From assembly GCF_001712755.1 (NCBI RefSeq), contig NZ_MDKC01000002.1, positions 186,001 to 250,000 of the forward strand: a stretch of DNA of 64,000 nt, read 5' to 3'. Under the pieces are notes generated by a model. That model was not told the DNA's origin and ran no database searches. It saw nothing but the letters and a program-made list of their open reading frames with translations. The stretch is from Gottfriedia luciferensis. GTDB taxonomy: Bacteria > Bacillota > Bacilli > Bacillales > Bacillaceae_G. This document shows, one piece after another, positions 15,850-24,376 of this stretch. Position 1 is the first letter of the stretch. Each line of letters opens with the position of its first letter. The translations under genes were made by a program, and so were the position numbers.

Positions 15850-16362
15850 TTATTCTTCTGTAGGATTTTTTGGACCATCAAGATCTAATTGATAAAAGGA
15901 CAAGTCAAGCCATCTATTAAATTTATAACCTGCCTTTTTAATAGTACCTGAATAAACAAATCCGAAGTTTTTATGCATGGCAATACTTTTTTCATTATCT
16001 GCATCAATTCCAGCAATTAAAGTCATATACTCTCTTTCTTTGGCAATTGAGATTAATTCTTTCATTAATGAAGTGGCAATACCCTTTTTTCTGTATTCAT
16101 TATTTACATAAACTGAATGCTCAATCGAATATTTATAGGCCGGCCAAGCTCTAAAGGGCCCGAATGTAGCAAATCCAACGACTTTTTGATCAAGTTCGCA
16201 AACTAGTATTGGAAACCCTTCATCCATCTTTTGTTCAAACCAAATTTGTCTGCTTTCTAGCGTTTGTGGTTTATATGTATAAACAGCAGTTGTATTAAGA
16301 ATAGCATCGTTATAAATCTCTAAAATGTCATTTAAATCATTTTGAGTAGCTTCCCTAATCAT
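15850..16362 (-). CDS. GNAT acetyltransferase, phosphinothricin/methionine-sulfoximine type
   Basis: 170 residues from the ATG at 16362, which has GGGGAAAG upstream; an in-frame TTG at 16377 has no ribosome binding site. The PAT/YwnH pattern is clear: MIREATQNDLNDILEIYNDA at the start, TTAVYTYKP, FATFGPFRAWPAYKYSIEHS, VYVNNEYRKKGIATSLM (acetyl-CoA loop) and MHKNFGFVYSGTIKKAGYKF. Enzymes of this group acetylate glutamate analogues such as phosphinothricin or methionine sulfoximine. Monocistronic. Confidence 0.9.
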   Translation of the reverse strand: MIREATQNDLNDILEIYNDAILNTTAVYTYKPQTLESRQIWFEQKMDEGFPILVCELDQKVVGFATFGPFRAWPAYKYSIEHSVYVNNEYRKKGIATSLMKELISIAKEREYMTLIAGIDADNEKSIAMHKNFGFVYSGTIKKAGYKFNRWLDLSFYQLDLDGPKNPTEE

Positions 16363-16812
16363 TTTTTCTTTCCCCAAAATTTAATTTGTTATCTCTTCTT
16401 ATTTTAGAACTTTTTATACAGACCGTAAAATTTTTTCATATTATAATTCTTGTTCCTTAGGAAACTATCTTCCAATACGTGAAATAGAGGATATTCATTT
16501 ACCGGTTATTCTCTATTTCATTATTTGACATAAATGTTCAAGAAGGAATCTAGTCTATTTTCGTTGAATTAATTACAAATGATTTTTCAGACTAATGTGG
16601 TAACAGCTGATAAAAACATTTATATAGGTTATTGGTTAGCATCAAAGTTTAATAGATTTAGATTTAAATGTAGCAATTAGAACATAGGAGTATTTAAATT
16701 TATTGAAGAGTACTCTTCCTAGTCTGATTTATATTTATCAAACACTTATTTATTAGAAGAAATTAAGCAGTTGGATTTCTAAAGGTAAGTATAAAGGAGC
16801 GAGGAAGTTAAA
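16363..16812. other. 450-base gap without a convincing gene
   Basis: AT-rich. It holds a GAAATAGAG/CTCTATTTC hairpin (16481-16489 and 16511-16519) without a T-run, and a 14-bp perfect palindrome GAAGAGTACTCTTC at 16705-16718 that could be an operator for the esterase cluster. No open frame with a ribosome binding site was seen. Confidence 0.5.
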
Positions 16813-17643
16813 ATGAACCAATCCTATTTTTATTTAAAACTAGAAACACATCAATTACATATGTCTTATAAAAATGAAAAACGTCGCGTGCGTGTTTTAT
16901 TGCCGAAAAATTATGAAGAAGACAAGGATCAAAATTATCCAGTTGTCTATATGCATGATGGTCAAAATATTTTCTATAGTAGTGAATCTTATAGTGGGTA
17001 TTCATGGAAAGTGATTCCGGCAATTAAACAAAACCCTGATTTACCGAAGATGATTGTTGTTGGGATCGATAACGGTGGACAAGACCGAATTAATGAATAT
17101 ACGCCTTGGAAAATTACTGAAAGCCCTCTTCCTGAAGATTATGAACTAGGTGGGAAAGGCGCGGAATTTGCTGATTTTGTCATGACAGTCGTGAAGCCGT
17201 TCATTGATAAGCAATATCGAACTAAATCGGATAAATATCATACAGCGGTGATTGGTAGCTCACTTGGAGGAAATATTTCGGCTTTTATGGGTGTTGAATA
17301 TAAAGATCAAATTGGTGGTTTAGGTATTTTTTCTTTAGCCAATTGGATTACAAGTAAAGCATTTGATCAGTATATTGCTAGTAAAGAGCTAGATCCTGAA
17401 CAGCGAGTGTATATTCAAGTCGGTACTCAGGAAGGCGATGATACTGATCGACAATTGATGTATGGAAATATGAAGCAAGCATATATTGATTGCTCGCTTA
17501 AGTATTATATACAACTGATAAAAGGCTCTGTTCCAATTGATAGCATTTGTTTAAATATTTTTGCAGATGAAGTACATGATGAAAAAGCTTGGGCAAAACA
17601 CTTACCAGAATGTTTATTTTTCTTAAGTGAGAAATGGTCTTAA
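16813..17643 (+). CDS. Alpha/beta-hydrolase esterase (esterase D-like)
   Basis: 276 residues of the putative-esterase family (alpha/beta fold). RVRVLLPKNYEED and YPVVYMHDGQNIF are the N-terminal strands, VIGSSLGGN carries the nucleophilic Ser (GxSxG), and DEVHDEKAWAKHLPE near the end likely supplies the catalytic His. No signal peptide, so it is cytoplasmic. AAAGGAGCGAGG precedes the ATG. It is the first of three genes with an ATP-grasp enzyme and a second esterase. Related enzymes hydrolyse esters of siderophores or phenolics; the substrate here is unknown. Confidence 0.85.
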   Translation: MNQSYFYLKLETHQLHMSYKNEKRRVRVLLPKNYEEDKDQNYPVVYMHDGQNIFYSSESYSGYSWKVIPAIKQNPDLPKMIVVGIDNGGQDRINEYTPWKITESPLPEDYELGGKGAEFADFVMTVVKPFIDKQYRTKSDKYHTAVIGSSLGGNISAFMGVEYKDQIGGLGIFSLANWITSKAFDQYIASKELDPEQRVYIQVGTQEGDDTDRQLMYGNMKQAYIDCSLKYYIQLIKGSVPIDSICLNIFADEVHDEKAWAKHLPECLFFLSEKWS

Positions 17644-17773
17644 TTGAACTAAATAATGACAATTGACTTAAATTTGATATATCTTACTTATTTTTAAAAG
17701 GCTTAGATTAATTTTATATTGAAATATATTGTATCAATAATCTATTTTTTCATAGTAAGAAAGGAGCATTTTT

Positions 17774-18961
17774 ATGAATTATATTTTGATCTCTCCATTT
17801 TATCCAGAAAATTTCCAGGCATTTGCTCATCGTTTGAAAGCCGCAGGTGTTAATGTATTAGGTATTGGCGAAGAGCCATATGACCAATTAGGTTCCAAAC
17901 TACAAAACTCTTTAACAGAATATTATCGTGTGAATAATTTAGAAGATCTAGATGAAGTGAAACGTGCTGTTGCATTTTTATTTTATAAACATGGTCCGAT
18001 TGATCGCATTGAATCCAATAACGAATACTGGCTAGAACTTGATGCACAGTTGCGAGAACAATTTAATGTATACGGAAATAAACCGAGTGACTTGAAAAAA
18101 GTTAAATATAAATCTGAAATGAAAAAGCTGTTTAAAAAAGCAGGTGTGCCTGTTGTAGATGGAAAAGTCGTTAAAACTAAAAATGACTTAACGAAAGCCA
18201 TTGATGAATTAGGACTGCCAGTTATTGCTAAACCGGATAATGGTGTTGGATCAGCTGCAACTTTTAAATTATGTTCAGAAGAGGCTGTACGCCATTTTGA
18301 AGAAGTATGGGATGAAGAACAAGTGTACTTCATTGAACCATATGTCGAAGGAGGCGTGCTTTGTACATTTGATGGTTTAGTCGATCAAAAAGGGAATATT
18401 GTTTTCCAAACAAGCTTTACATATAATGTGCCAACTCTGGAACTTGTTAAAGGTCAGTTGGATTTAGCTTATGTGATTCAAAAAGAAATTGATCCTAGGC
18501 TCGAAACTTATGGGAAGGCAATTGTGAAAGCTTTTGGGATGAAAGAACGCTTTTTCCATATTGAGTTTTTTAAATTAGAAGATGGGGGTTATGTTGCACT
18601 TGAATATAATAACCGCTTAGCTGGAGGATACACGATAGATATGTACAATTTTGCATACTCTATAGATTTATTTGCTCAGTATGCTTCTATTGTGACAGGT
18701 GAAAAAATTAAGGAATCCGATATCGAAAACCAGTATTGTGTCGGTATAACACAGCGTGATGCATATGAGTATAACCACGATACAAATGCTATTTATGAAC
18801 AATTTGGCGACCGCGTGAAGTTTGAAAAGCGTATTCCAGATGCGTTTGCGGAACTACAAGGAAATCAATTTTATGCGATTAATGCAGATTCGCAGGAAGA
18901 AGTCGATGACATTATTCGTTTTGTACATGAACGTAAAAATTGCAGCATTGTAAACGTATAA
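17774..18961 (+). CDS. ATP-grasp domain protein, carboxylate-amine or -thiol ligase type
   Basis: 395 residues. An N-terminal pre-ATP-grasp domain (MNYILISPFYPENFQAFAHR) is followed by the ATP-grasp fold: LPVIAKPDNGVGSAATFKL (nucleotide-binding Lys and glycine loop), VYFIEPYVEGG, and FFHIEFFKLEDGG with VALEYNNRLAGG, which hold the Mg-binding Glu/Asn and an Arg. Such enzymes join a carboxylate to an amine through an acyl-phosphate. AAGAAAGGAGC precedes the ATG. It is sandwiched between two esterase genes, 17 bases ahead of the second. Pathway unknown. Confidence 0.85.
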   Translation: MNYILISPFYPENFQAFAHRLKAAGVNVLGIGEEPYDQLGSKLQNSLTEYYRVNNLEDLDEVKRAVAFLFYKHGPIDRIESNNEYWLELDAQLREQFNVYGNKPSDLKKVKYKSEMKKLFKKAGVPVVDGKVVKTKNDLTKAIDELGLPVIAKPDNGVGSAATFKLCSEEAVRHFEEVWDEEQVYFIEPYVEGGVLCTFDGLVDQKGNIVFQTSFTYNVPTLELVKGQLDLAYVIQKEIDPRLETYGKAIVKAFGMKERFFHIEFFKLEDGGYVALEYNNRLAGGYTIDMYNFAYSIDLFAQYASIVTGEKIKESDIENQYCVGITQRDAYEYNHDTNAIYEQFGDRVKFEKRIPDAFAELQGNQFYAINADSQEEVDDIIRFVHERKNCSIVNV

Positions 18962-18978
18962 GGATAGGAGATTTTTCA

Positions 18979-19719
18979 ATGAATATAGAACATTTAAGCC
19001 ATTGGAGTGGAGAATTAGGACGCGAAATGCAGTTAAACAGATATGGACATAGTGGCATGCCAATCCTAGTTTTCCCTTCATCTGGGGGGACTCATTTTGA
19101 ATACAATAATTTTGGAATGATTGATGTGTGTCATGACTTTATTGAATCTGGTAAAGTTCAGTTTTTTACACTGTCTACTATAGATAGTGAAAGTTGGCTT
19201 CACGACTCAAAATCAGTACATGACCGTGCATTAGCCCATGAAGCATATGATCGTTATGTGATTTCAGAAGCTATTCCATTTATTAAACATAAAACAGGTT
19301 GGTTTGATCCAATGATGACAACGGGATGTAGTATGGGGGCATATCATGCATTGAACTTTTTCCTAAGACATCCGGATGTTTTCCAAACAACGGTTGCACT
19401 TAGCGGTGTTTACGATGTACGTTTCTTTTTTGGGGACTACGGAAATGATCCTCTTGTATACGAAAATTCACCAAGTGATTACATATGGAACCAAAATGAC
19501 GGCTGGTTTATTGATCGATACCGTTCAGCAGATATCATATTATGTACCGGGCTAGGTGATTGGGAACAAGACGGGCTGCCGTCGTACAAAACATTAAAAG
19601 AAGCCTTTGAAGAAAAACAAATTAAAGCATGGTTTGATGAGTGGGGCGAAGATGTTTCGCATGACTGGGTTTGGTGGCGCAAACAAATGCCGTATTATTT
19701 AGGGGAATTATTTAAATAA
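18979..19719 (+). CDS. Esterase family protein, alpha/beta hydrolase
   Basis: 246 residues from ATG 18979, with AGGATAGGAG upstream; an in-frame ATG at 18940 lies inside the ATP-grasp gene and is not needed. MPILVFPSSGGTHFEYNNFG forms the oxyanion-region strand, TTGCSMGAYHA carries the nucleophilic Ser, and DWEQDG plus VSHDWVWW near the end supply the likely acid and His. It lacks a signal peptide. Being 17 bases after the ATP-grasp gene, it is co-transcribed with it. Confidence 0.87.
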   Translation: MNIEHLSHWSGELGREMQLNRYGHSGMPILVFPSSGGTHFEYNNFGMIDVCHDFIESGKVQFFTLSTIDSESWLHDSKSVHDRALAHEAYDRYVISEAIPFIKHKTGWFDPMMTTGCSMGAYHALNFFLRHPDVFQTTVALSGVYDVRFFFGDYGNDPLVYENSPSDYIWNQNDGWFIDRYRSADIILCTGLGDWEQDGLPSYKTLKEAFEEKQIKAWFDEWGEDVSHDWVWWRKQMPYYLGELFK

Positions 19720-19810
19720 TAAATCATAAAAACATCAGTTTTTTTAAGATAAGATTTTTATTGAAACTTAAAAGAAACGAAACTTTGGCAATAAGCACTT
19801 AATACTTTAT

Positions 19811-19840
19811 AGGGCTACTTTATTTAGGTAGCTCTTTTTA
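19811..19840 (+). terminator. Terminator after the esterase/ATP-grasp cluster
   Basis: GGGCTAC and GTAGCTC stem (one G-U) with a 9-base loop, followed by TTTTTAT; 93 bases after the last stop. Confidence 0.6.
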
Positions 19841-19865
19841 TATTTTAATATTAAAATATTATAAT

Positions 19866-19890
19866 TTATTCAACTAACACTTGTATTAAC
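19866..19890 (+). repeat. Half-copy of family A palindrome
   Basis: TTATTCAACTAACACTTG then TATTAA: an intact left arm with a lost right arm. Confidence 0.45.
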
Positions 19891-20066
19891 CTATCTAAAA
19901 GTGATTATAGCTACCGTTTATGATTCTTTTAGTTACTCATATTCTCTTCACCTTAAAATAACAAATGACTAACTCAAGTTTAGTGAGACATTAGCATGCT
20001 AATTAACAATTTCTAATTGAGGTATGATAGTGAGAAGAAATTATATTTTAACAGGGGGTAATGAAA

Positions 20067-20456
20067 ATGAATATTTTGTATGATGAAACTTATACTTCCA
20101 ATGACGGGAAGAGAACAAGCAGGAATATTTGGTATGGAGATGCCGATCTAACTGTTGAAGGTGAATTTGGAAAAGTCATTAATCTGAATGAAGATTTTAT
20201 GGATAATCTATGCGAAATAATAAAAAATGACTTATCTAATGCAGCAAATAAGGCTACTGAAACGAACTGGTATTTTTATGGAAGTGGTGTAACTCTGGAC
20301 ACTATTGGAGACAATATCCGTCCAACAATTATGGTTCGTGAGAGGTCTGACGAATATATCACTAATTTTAATATGAGTGACCACGATTTTGCTGTTAATA
20401 TCGATGCTATTCTGCTGTTTAAGGCGGATTTTGAAAAACGTTTAGTTAGTCAATGA
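20067..20456 (+). CDS. Hypothetical acidic protein
   Basis: 129 residues. ATG 20067 is preferred to 20061 because AGGGGG (20053-20058) is eight bases from it. Soluble and acidic, with NWYFYGSGVTLDTIGDN and IMVRERSDEYI strands and no recognised motif. Monocistronic, with a strong terminator after it. Function unknown. Confidence 0.65.
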   Translation: MNILYDETYTSNDGKRTSRNIWYGDADLTVEGEFGKVINLNEDFMDNLCEIIKNDLSNAANKATETNWYFYGSGVTLDTIGDNIRPTIMVRERSDEYITNFNMSDHDFAVNIDAILLFKADFEKRLVSQ

Positions 20457-20492
20457 AGAGATATTACTCTAAATAAATTTACATACTATTCG

Positions 20493-20530
20493 AGGGGAAT
20501 GATTTCATAATGAAATCATTCTCCTTTTTT
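20493..20530 (+). terminator. Terminator after 20067 gene
   Basis: GGGAATGATTTCA and TGAAATCATTCTCC form a 13-14 bp stem (one G-U) with a TAA loop, then CTTTTTT. Confidence 0.88.
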
Positions 20531-20732
20531 ATCAGGTGGGAATCTTTTTTGGAAAGGAAAAGAATTTTTAATAAGTACAGGTTGTGGCTAATTACACTAA
20601 AAAATCAATCAAAAAATCGACAATATTTTAACTGATTGATAAGTTGTAATAATTTAATAAACTGTATGAACTAGTGTATGATAAGTAAATTACTATAAAT
20701 GTTTAATTTTTATAGTTAAGGAGCGTTTGTTA

Positions 20733-20780
20733 ATGGATTTCCACAAATTTAAGAAGGACTCCCTAACGCAATATAAATGA
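20733..20780 (+). CDS. 15-residue leader ORF or degenerate gene start
   Basis: ATG with AAGGAG eight bases upstream encodes MDFHKFKKDSLTQYK and stops. The ribosome binding site is stronger than that of the helicase gene 50 bases downstream. It may be a leader peptide, the leftover start of a former gene, or chance. Confidence 0.3.
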   Translation: MDFHKFKKDSLTQYK

Positions 20781-20830
20781 CTAAAGTGAAATCTTTAAAT
20801 ATCAATTTCGAAATTAATAAGGTGAAATAA

Positions 20831-23104
20831 ATGATTGTAAATACACTAAATGAAGTAAATAAGTTAATTACAGAATGGCAAACAGCAATTGAAGCGGAAC
20901 GAAATTATTTGAAATTTCATGGTGGGAGAAGTTATACCCTTTCTAAGGGGACTCCTCTATACCAAATTGGACAAAGTACGGTGATCTTGTTTACGATTTA
21001 TGCAGAAATTTTTGCCCCAGAAGGAACGCCGGTTCGAATAAAAATAGAAAATCAAGAGTATCAAGGTGAATTGTTGTCATTTAAAGGCTCTCAAGTTGAA
21101 ATTAAAATAAATGAAAGAATTACTTCAACAATTCCATATGCAGAACTTTTTAATGAACCATGGGAGTTACTAGATCAATTAATTGAAAGACTTGAGGAAA
21201 TAAAAGATTATCGTAGTAAACAAAAAAGAATTATGAAGCTAATGAATGCTGATTCAACCGCTAAACATTTAAGTAAAATGAAGAAAGAAGTTTCAACAAA
21301 GCAGGAGTTAATTTATCGTTCGTTTTATAATGCAACAACATATATATGGGGTCCACCAGGTACTGGGAAATCTTATAATTTAACGAATATTATTTTAAAA
21401 CATTACGAAAAAAATAAGTCCGTTTTAGTAATAGCTCATTCTAATGCTGCAGTAGATGTATTAATGAAAAATGTAATTCATGAATTAGAACAGAAAGATA
21501 AATGGAAAAGTGGCGAGATTGTCCGCTATGGGTATACAAAAGATGAAGTATTATTACAACATGAAGACGTCCTTTCTTCAAAGCTTGTAGAAGTAAATGG
21601 AAGTATAAATCAATATGAGTTGGAAAATTTAGATGAACGAAAGCACTCGATGTTAAGGAAAGCTAGAAGAGGTGCAGCCTCAAAAAAAGAATTAGATGAT
21701 TTAAGTAAAATTCAAAATAAGTTAAATAAAATTCGAGGGGAAATTCGTGAAAAAGAAAAGGAATTGATTGATCAAGCAAAAGTGATTGGAACTACATTAT
21801 CAAAATGTTCAATAGATCCTTTAATCTATTTACGCCAGTTCGATTTAGTGATTGTTGATGAAATTAGTATGGCGTATACACCACAAATCGCCTTTGCTTC
21901 AACATTAGGGAAAAGAATTGTTGTATGTGGAGATTTTAAACAATTACCACCAATTGCATCATGTTTTCATAATGAATTTGTGAAAAAATGGCTACAAGAA
22001 GATTTATTTCACCATACAGGAATTGTCCAAAAAATAGAAAATGGTGAACAATTAATTAATTTAGTTTTACTGAATCAACAAAGGAGAATGCATCCGGCCA
22101 TTTCTGGATTTACAAATAAAGAAATCTATCATTCGTTAGTGTTTGATCATCCTTCTGTAAAAAAAAGACAGGAAATCGCTAAACATAGACCGTTTCCAAT
22201 GGAAGCAAATAGTTTAATAAATTCACAATTTCTTAAAACTTATGCATTAAAAGATTCAAATACGAATTCTAGATATAATTTAGGCTCTGCGATTATTGCA
22301 ATTCAATGTATTCTTTCAAGTATAGTAGATGGGGTCAAGTCAATTGGAATTGTTACGCCATATAGAGCACAGGCAAAGTTACTTACCGCACTCCATAAAG
22401 AGATGATCGGCAAAACAAAATATCGAGAATTGCCAATACAAATCGCAACAGTTCACCGATTTCAAGGAGCGGAGTGCGACGTAATCATTTTTGATTCAGT
22501 TGATACGAAACCACAATATTCTCCTGGATTACTACTAACAGATCAAAACAGTGAAAGATTAATTAATGTTGCTTTGACTAGAGCTCGAGGCAAATTTATT
22601 CATATTGCAGATATTCCATTTATAAAAAGTAAAACAAATTCAAAAAAGACGATTAATAAGTTAATTCATTTCCAGATGGATAATGAATACAAGGTGAGTA
22701 AAGAAGAGTTTGAAAAGGTTTTTTCAAAGAGTATATCAAAGAGGTTAAGACTGTTTTCAAATGATTCCATAGACATGAAAAATGAATTAGTAACTGATCT
22801 AAAAAATGCTAACAAAAAAATAGTTGTCTCCATGCCTAATTTATCTGAAATGTCTTTGGAAATACGAAAACTTATCAATGAAGTTGAGATACCTATTCTC
22901 TTTATAAGTGAATCGTATTTTGAAAATCAAAAAAATAGAAGTTTTATTAAAAAAGATCAAGTTCAACCTTTCATTATGATTGATAATGAAATTTTATGGT
23001 ATGGTATACCCTTGTCAAATGTTAGTTTAAACCAATCAAATAACTCTGCGAGATTGAATTGTCCTTTAACATGTCAAATATTAAAAGGATTTATCGATTA
23101 TTAA
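20831..23104 (+). CDS. Superfamily 1 DNA/RNA helicase (AAA_11/AAA_12) with degenerate PLD-like tail
   Basis: 757 residues. Walker A WGPPGTGKSYNLTN at about 175-188, DLVIVDEISMAY (DExx/motif II), VVCGDFKQLPPIA (motif III), LLNQQRRMHPAIS (motif IV region), IATVHRFQGAECDVIIFDS (motif V) and RLINVALTRARGKFI (motif VI) place it with Upf1/Dna2-like SF1 helicases. A charged helical insert (about 255-320) separates motifs I and II. The C-terminal about 110 residues (NANKKIVVSMPNLSE) look like a phospholipase-D fold without the HKD active-site motif, so probably nucleic-acid binding only. Cytoplasmic; the target is unknown. Confidence 0.88.
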   Translation: MIVNTLNEVNKLITEWQTAIEAERNYLKFHGGRSYTLSKGTPLYQIGQSTVILFTIYAEIFAPEGTPVRIKIENQEYQGELLSFKGSQVEIKINERITSTIPYAELFNEPWELLDQLIERLEEIKDYRSKQKRIMKLMNADSTAKHLSKMKKEVSTKQELIYRSFYNATTYIWGPPGTGKSYNLTNIILKHYEKNKSVLVIAHSNAAVDVLMKNVIHELEQKDKWKSGEIVRYGYTKDEVLLQHEDVLSSKLVEVNGSINQYELENLDERKHSMLRKARRGAASKKELDDLSKIQNKLNKIRGEIREKEKELIDQAKVIGTTLSKCSIDPLIYLRQFDLVIVDEISMAYTPQIAFASTLGKRIVVCGDFKQLPPIASCFHNEFVKKWLQEDLFHHTGIVQKIENGEQLINLVLLNQQRRMHPAISGFTNKEIYHSLVFDHPSVKKRQEIAKHRPFPMEANSLINSQFLKTYALKDSNTNSRYNLGSAIIAIQCILSSIVDGVKSIGIVTPYRAQAKLLTALHKEMIGKTKYRELPIQIATVHRFQGAECDVIIFDSVDTKPQYSPGLLLTDQNSERLINVALTRARGKFIHIADIPFIKSKTNSKKTINKLIHFQMDNEYKVSKEEFEKVFSKSISKRLRLFSNDSIDMKNELVTDLKNANKKIVVSMPNLSEMSLEIRKLINEVEIPILFISESYFENQKNRSFIKKDQVQPFIMIDNEILWYGIPLSNVSLNQSNNSARLNCPLTCQILKGFIDY

Positions 23105-23106
23105 AA

Positions 23107-23140
23107 GTTACATAGAGCGTATTCTATGTAATTTTTTTTA
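23107..23140 (+). terminator. Terminator after SF1 helicase
   Basis: TTACATAG and CTATGTAA perfect 8-bp stem with an 8-base loop, followed by eight T. Confidence 0.85.
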
Positions 23141-23200
23141 TTCTTATTAAATAATTTATTGCATAAATTAATAATAAAATGCTACGGGATAGGTGAATAA

Positions 23201-24376
23201 ATGGTCGATCGATCGGTATTTTCTAAATTGTCTATGCCATGTGCTTTTTTAGATTGGGATGCTTTTGTTCAAAATGTGGATGATATTGCAGCTAAATCAA
23301 ACGGTAAGAAAATACGAATTGCTACAAAATCAATTCGTAGTGTACAAGTTTTAAAATATATATTAGAGAGCAATGATTGTTATGAAGGGCTAATGTGTTA
23401 TAACCCCCATGAAGCAGATTTTCTTGCTGAAAATGGATTCGATAATTTGTTAATTGGTTATCCAACAGTTGATGTAATAGGATTAAATAAAATTGCATTA
23501 CAAATAAAAAAGGGTAAAAAAATCATTTGTATGGTGGATCAGACTGAACAAATTAGTATGATTGAAAAGATTGCAGCAAAAAATGAGATTGTTATTCCAC
23601 TTTGTATCGATATAGATATGAGTACATCATATTATGGGTTTCATTTTGGAGTTAGGAGGTCACCAATAAAAGAACCTAGAGATTTAGTACCTCTACTAAC
23701 CCATATTTTGCAATCATTGAACGTCCGCTTAGAAGGAATTATGGGATATGAGGCGCAAATTGCGGGTGTTGGTGATGACGCTAAAAATAAGTTTATTAAA
23801 AATAAAATAATACAGTTTTTAAAGACGAAATCATTAGGTGAAATAGCGAAAAAACGAAGAGATATTGTTAAATACATTGAAAAGGATGGCTACCATCTTG
23901 AGTTTGTAAATGGTGGAGGAACTGGAAGTCTTCATTCGACGACAAAGGAAAAAGTGGTTACAGAAGTAACAGTAGGCTCTGGATTTTACGCTCCAACATT
24001 ATTTGATGAATACAGAAATTTTCAATATCAACCAGCAATAGGCTTTGCTTTACCAATCATTCGAAAACCAGCAGATAAGATTTTTACATGCACAAGTGGA
24101 GGATTTATCGCTTCAGGTGCTGTAGGAAAAGAAAAATTACCAACTCCATATTCCCCAGATCATTGTACTTTATTACCACTAGAAGGTGCTGGTGAAGTTC
24201 AAACCCCAGTTTTTTATTCAGGTCATGAAGATTTAAAAATAGGAGAAGCAATTTTATTTAGACCAAGTAAGTCTGGTGAAATTGCTGAGCGTTTTTCTCA
24301 TTTATATGTAGTAAGTAAAAATAAGATTATCGACCGGTTCACAACATACAGAGGAGATAGGGGGTGCTTCCTATGA
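23201..24376 (+). CDS. PLP enzyme, D-threonine-aldolase / alanine-racemase-like
   Basis: 391 residues with the alanine-racemase N-terminal barrel: CAFLDWDAFVQNVDDIAAKS, then RIATKSIRSVQVL with the Lys that binds PLP, LMCYNPHEADFLAENGFDNL, and NGGGTGSLHSTTKEKVVTEV as the phosphate-binding glycine stretch. The C-terminal beta domain contains SGGFIASGA and the DSD1-type zinc region (FYSGHEDL). Enzymes of this group cleave D-threo-3-hydroxyamino acids or deaminate D-serine-type substrates. ATAGGTGAATAA precedes the ATG. Its TGA stop overlaps the ATG of the next gene (ATGA), so the two are translationally coupled. Confidence 0.85.
   Translation: MVDRSVFSKLSMPCAFLDWDAFVQNVDDIAAKSNGKKIRIATKSIRSVQVLKYILESNDCYEGLMCYNPHEADFLAENGFDNLLIGYPTVDVIGLNKIALQIKKGKKIICMVDQTEQISMIEKIAAKNEIVIPLCIDIDMSTSYYGFHFGVRRSPIKEPRDLVPLLTHILQSLNVRLEGIMGYEAQIAGVGDDAKNKFIKNKIIQFLKTKSLGEIAKKRRDIVKYIEKDGYHLEFVNGGGTGSLHSTTKEKVVTEVTVGSGFYAPTLFDEYRNFQYQPAIGFALPIIRKPADKIFTCTSGGFIASGAVGKEKLPTPYSPDHCTLLPLEGAGEVQTPVFYSGHEDLKIGEAILFRPSKSGEIAERFSHLYVVSKNKIIDRFTTYRGDRGCFL

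Larger units (their letters stand above)
19720..20066. other. Gap of about 350 bases
   Basis: Contains a terminator (19811), a half-copy of palindrome family A (19866), and AT-rich sequence leading to the ribosome binding site of the next gene. No open frame was supported. Confidence 0.5.
20457..20830 (+). other. Gap of 374 bases with a terminator and a 15-codon ORF
   Basis: After the 20493 terminator the stretch is AT-rich. It ends with a tiny ORF at 20733-20780 that has a strong AAGGAG site, just upstream of the helicase gene. Confidence 0.5.
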
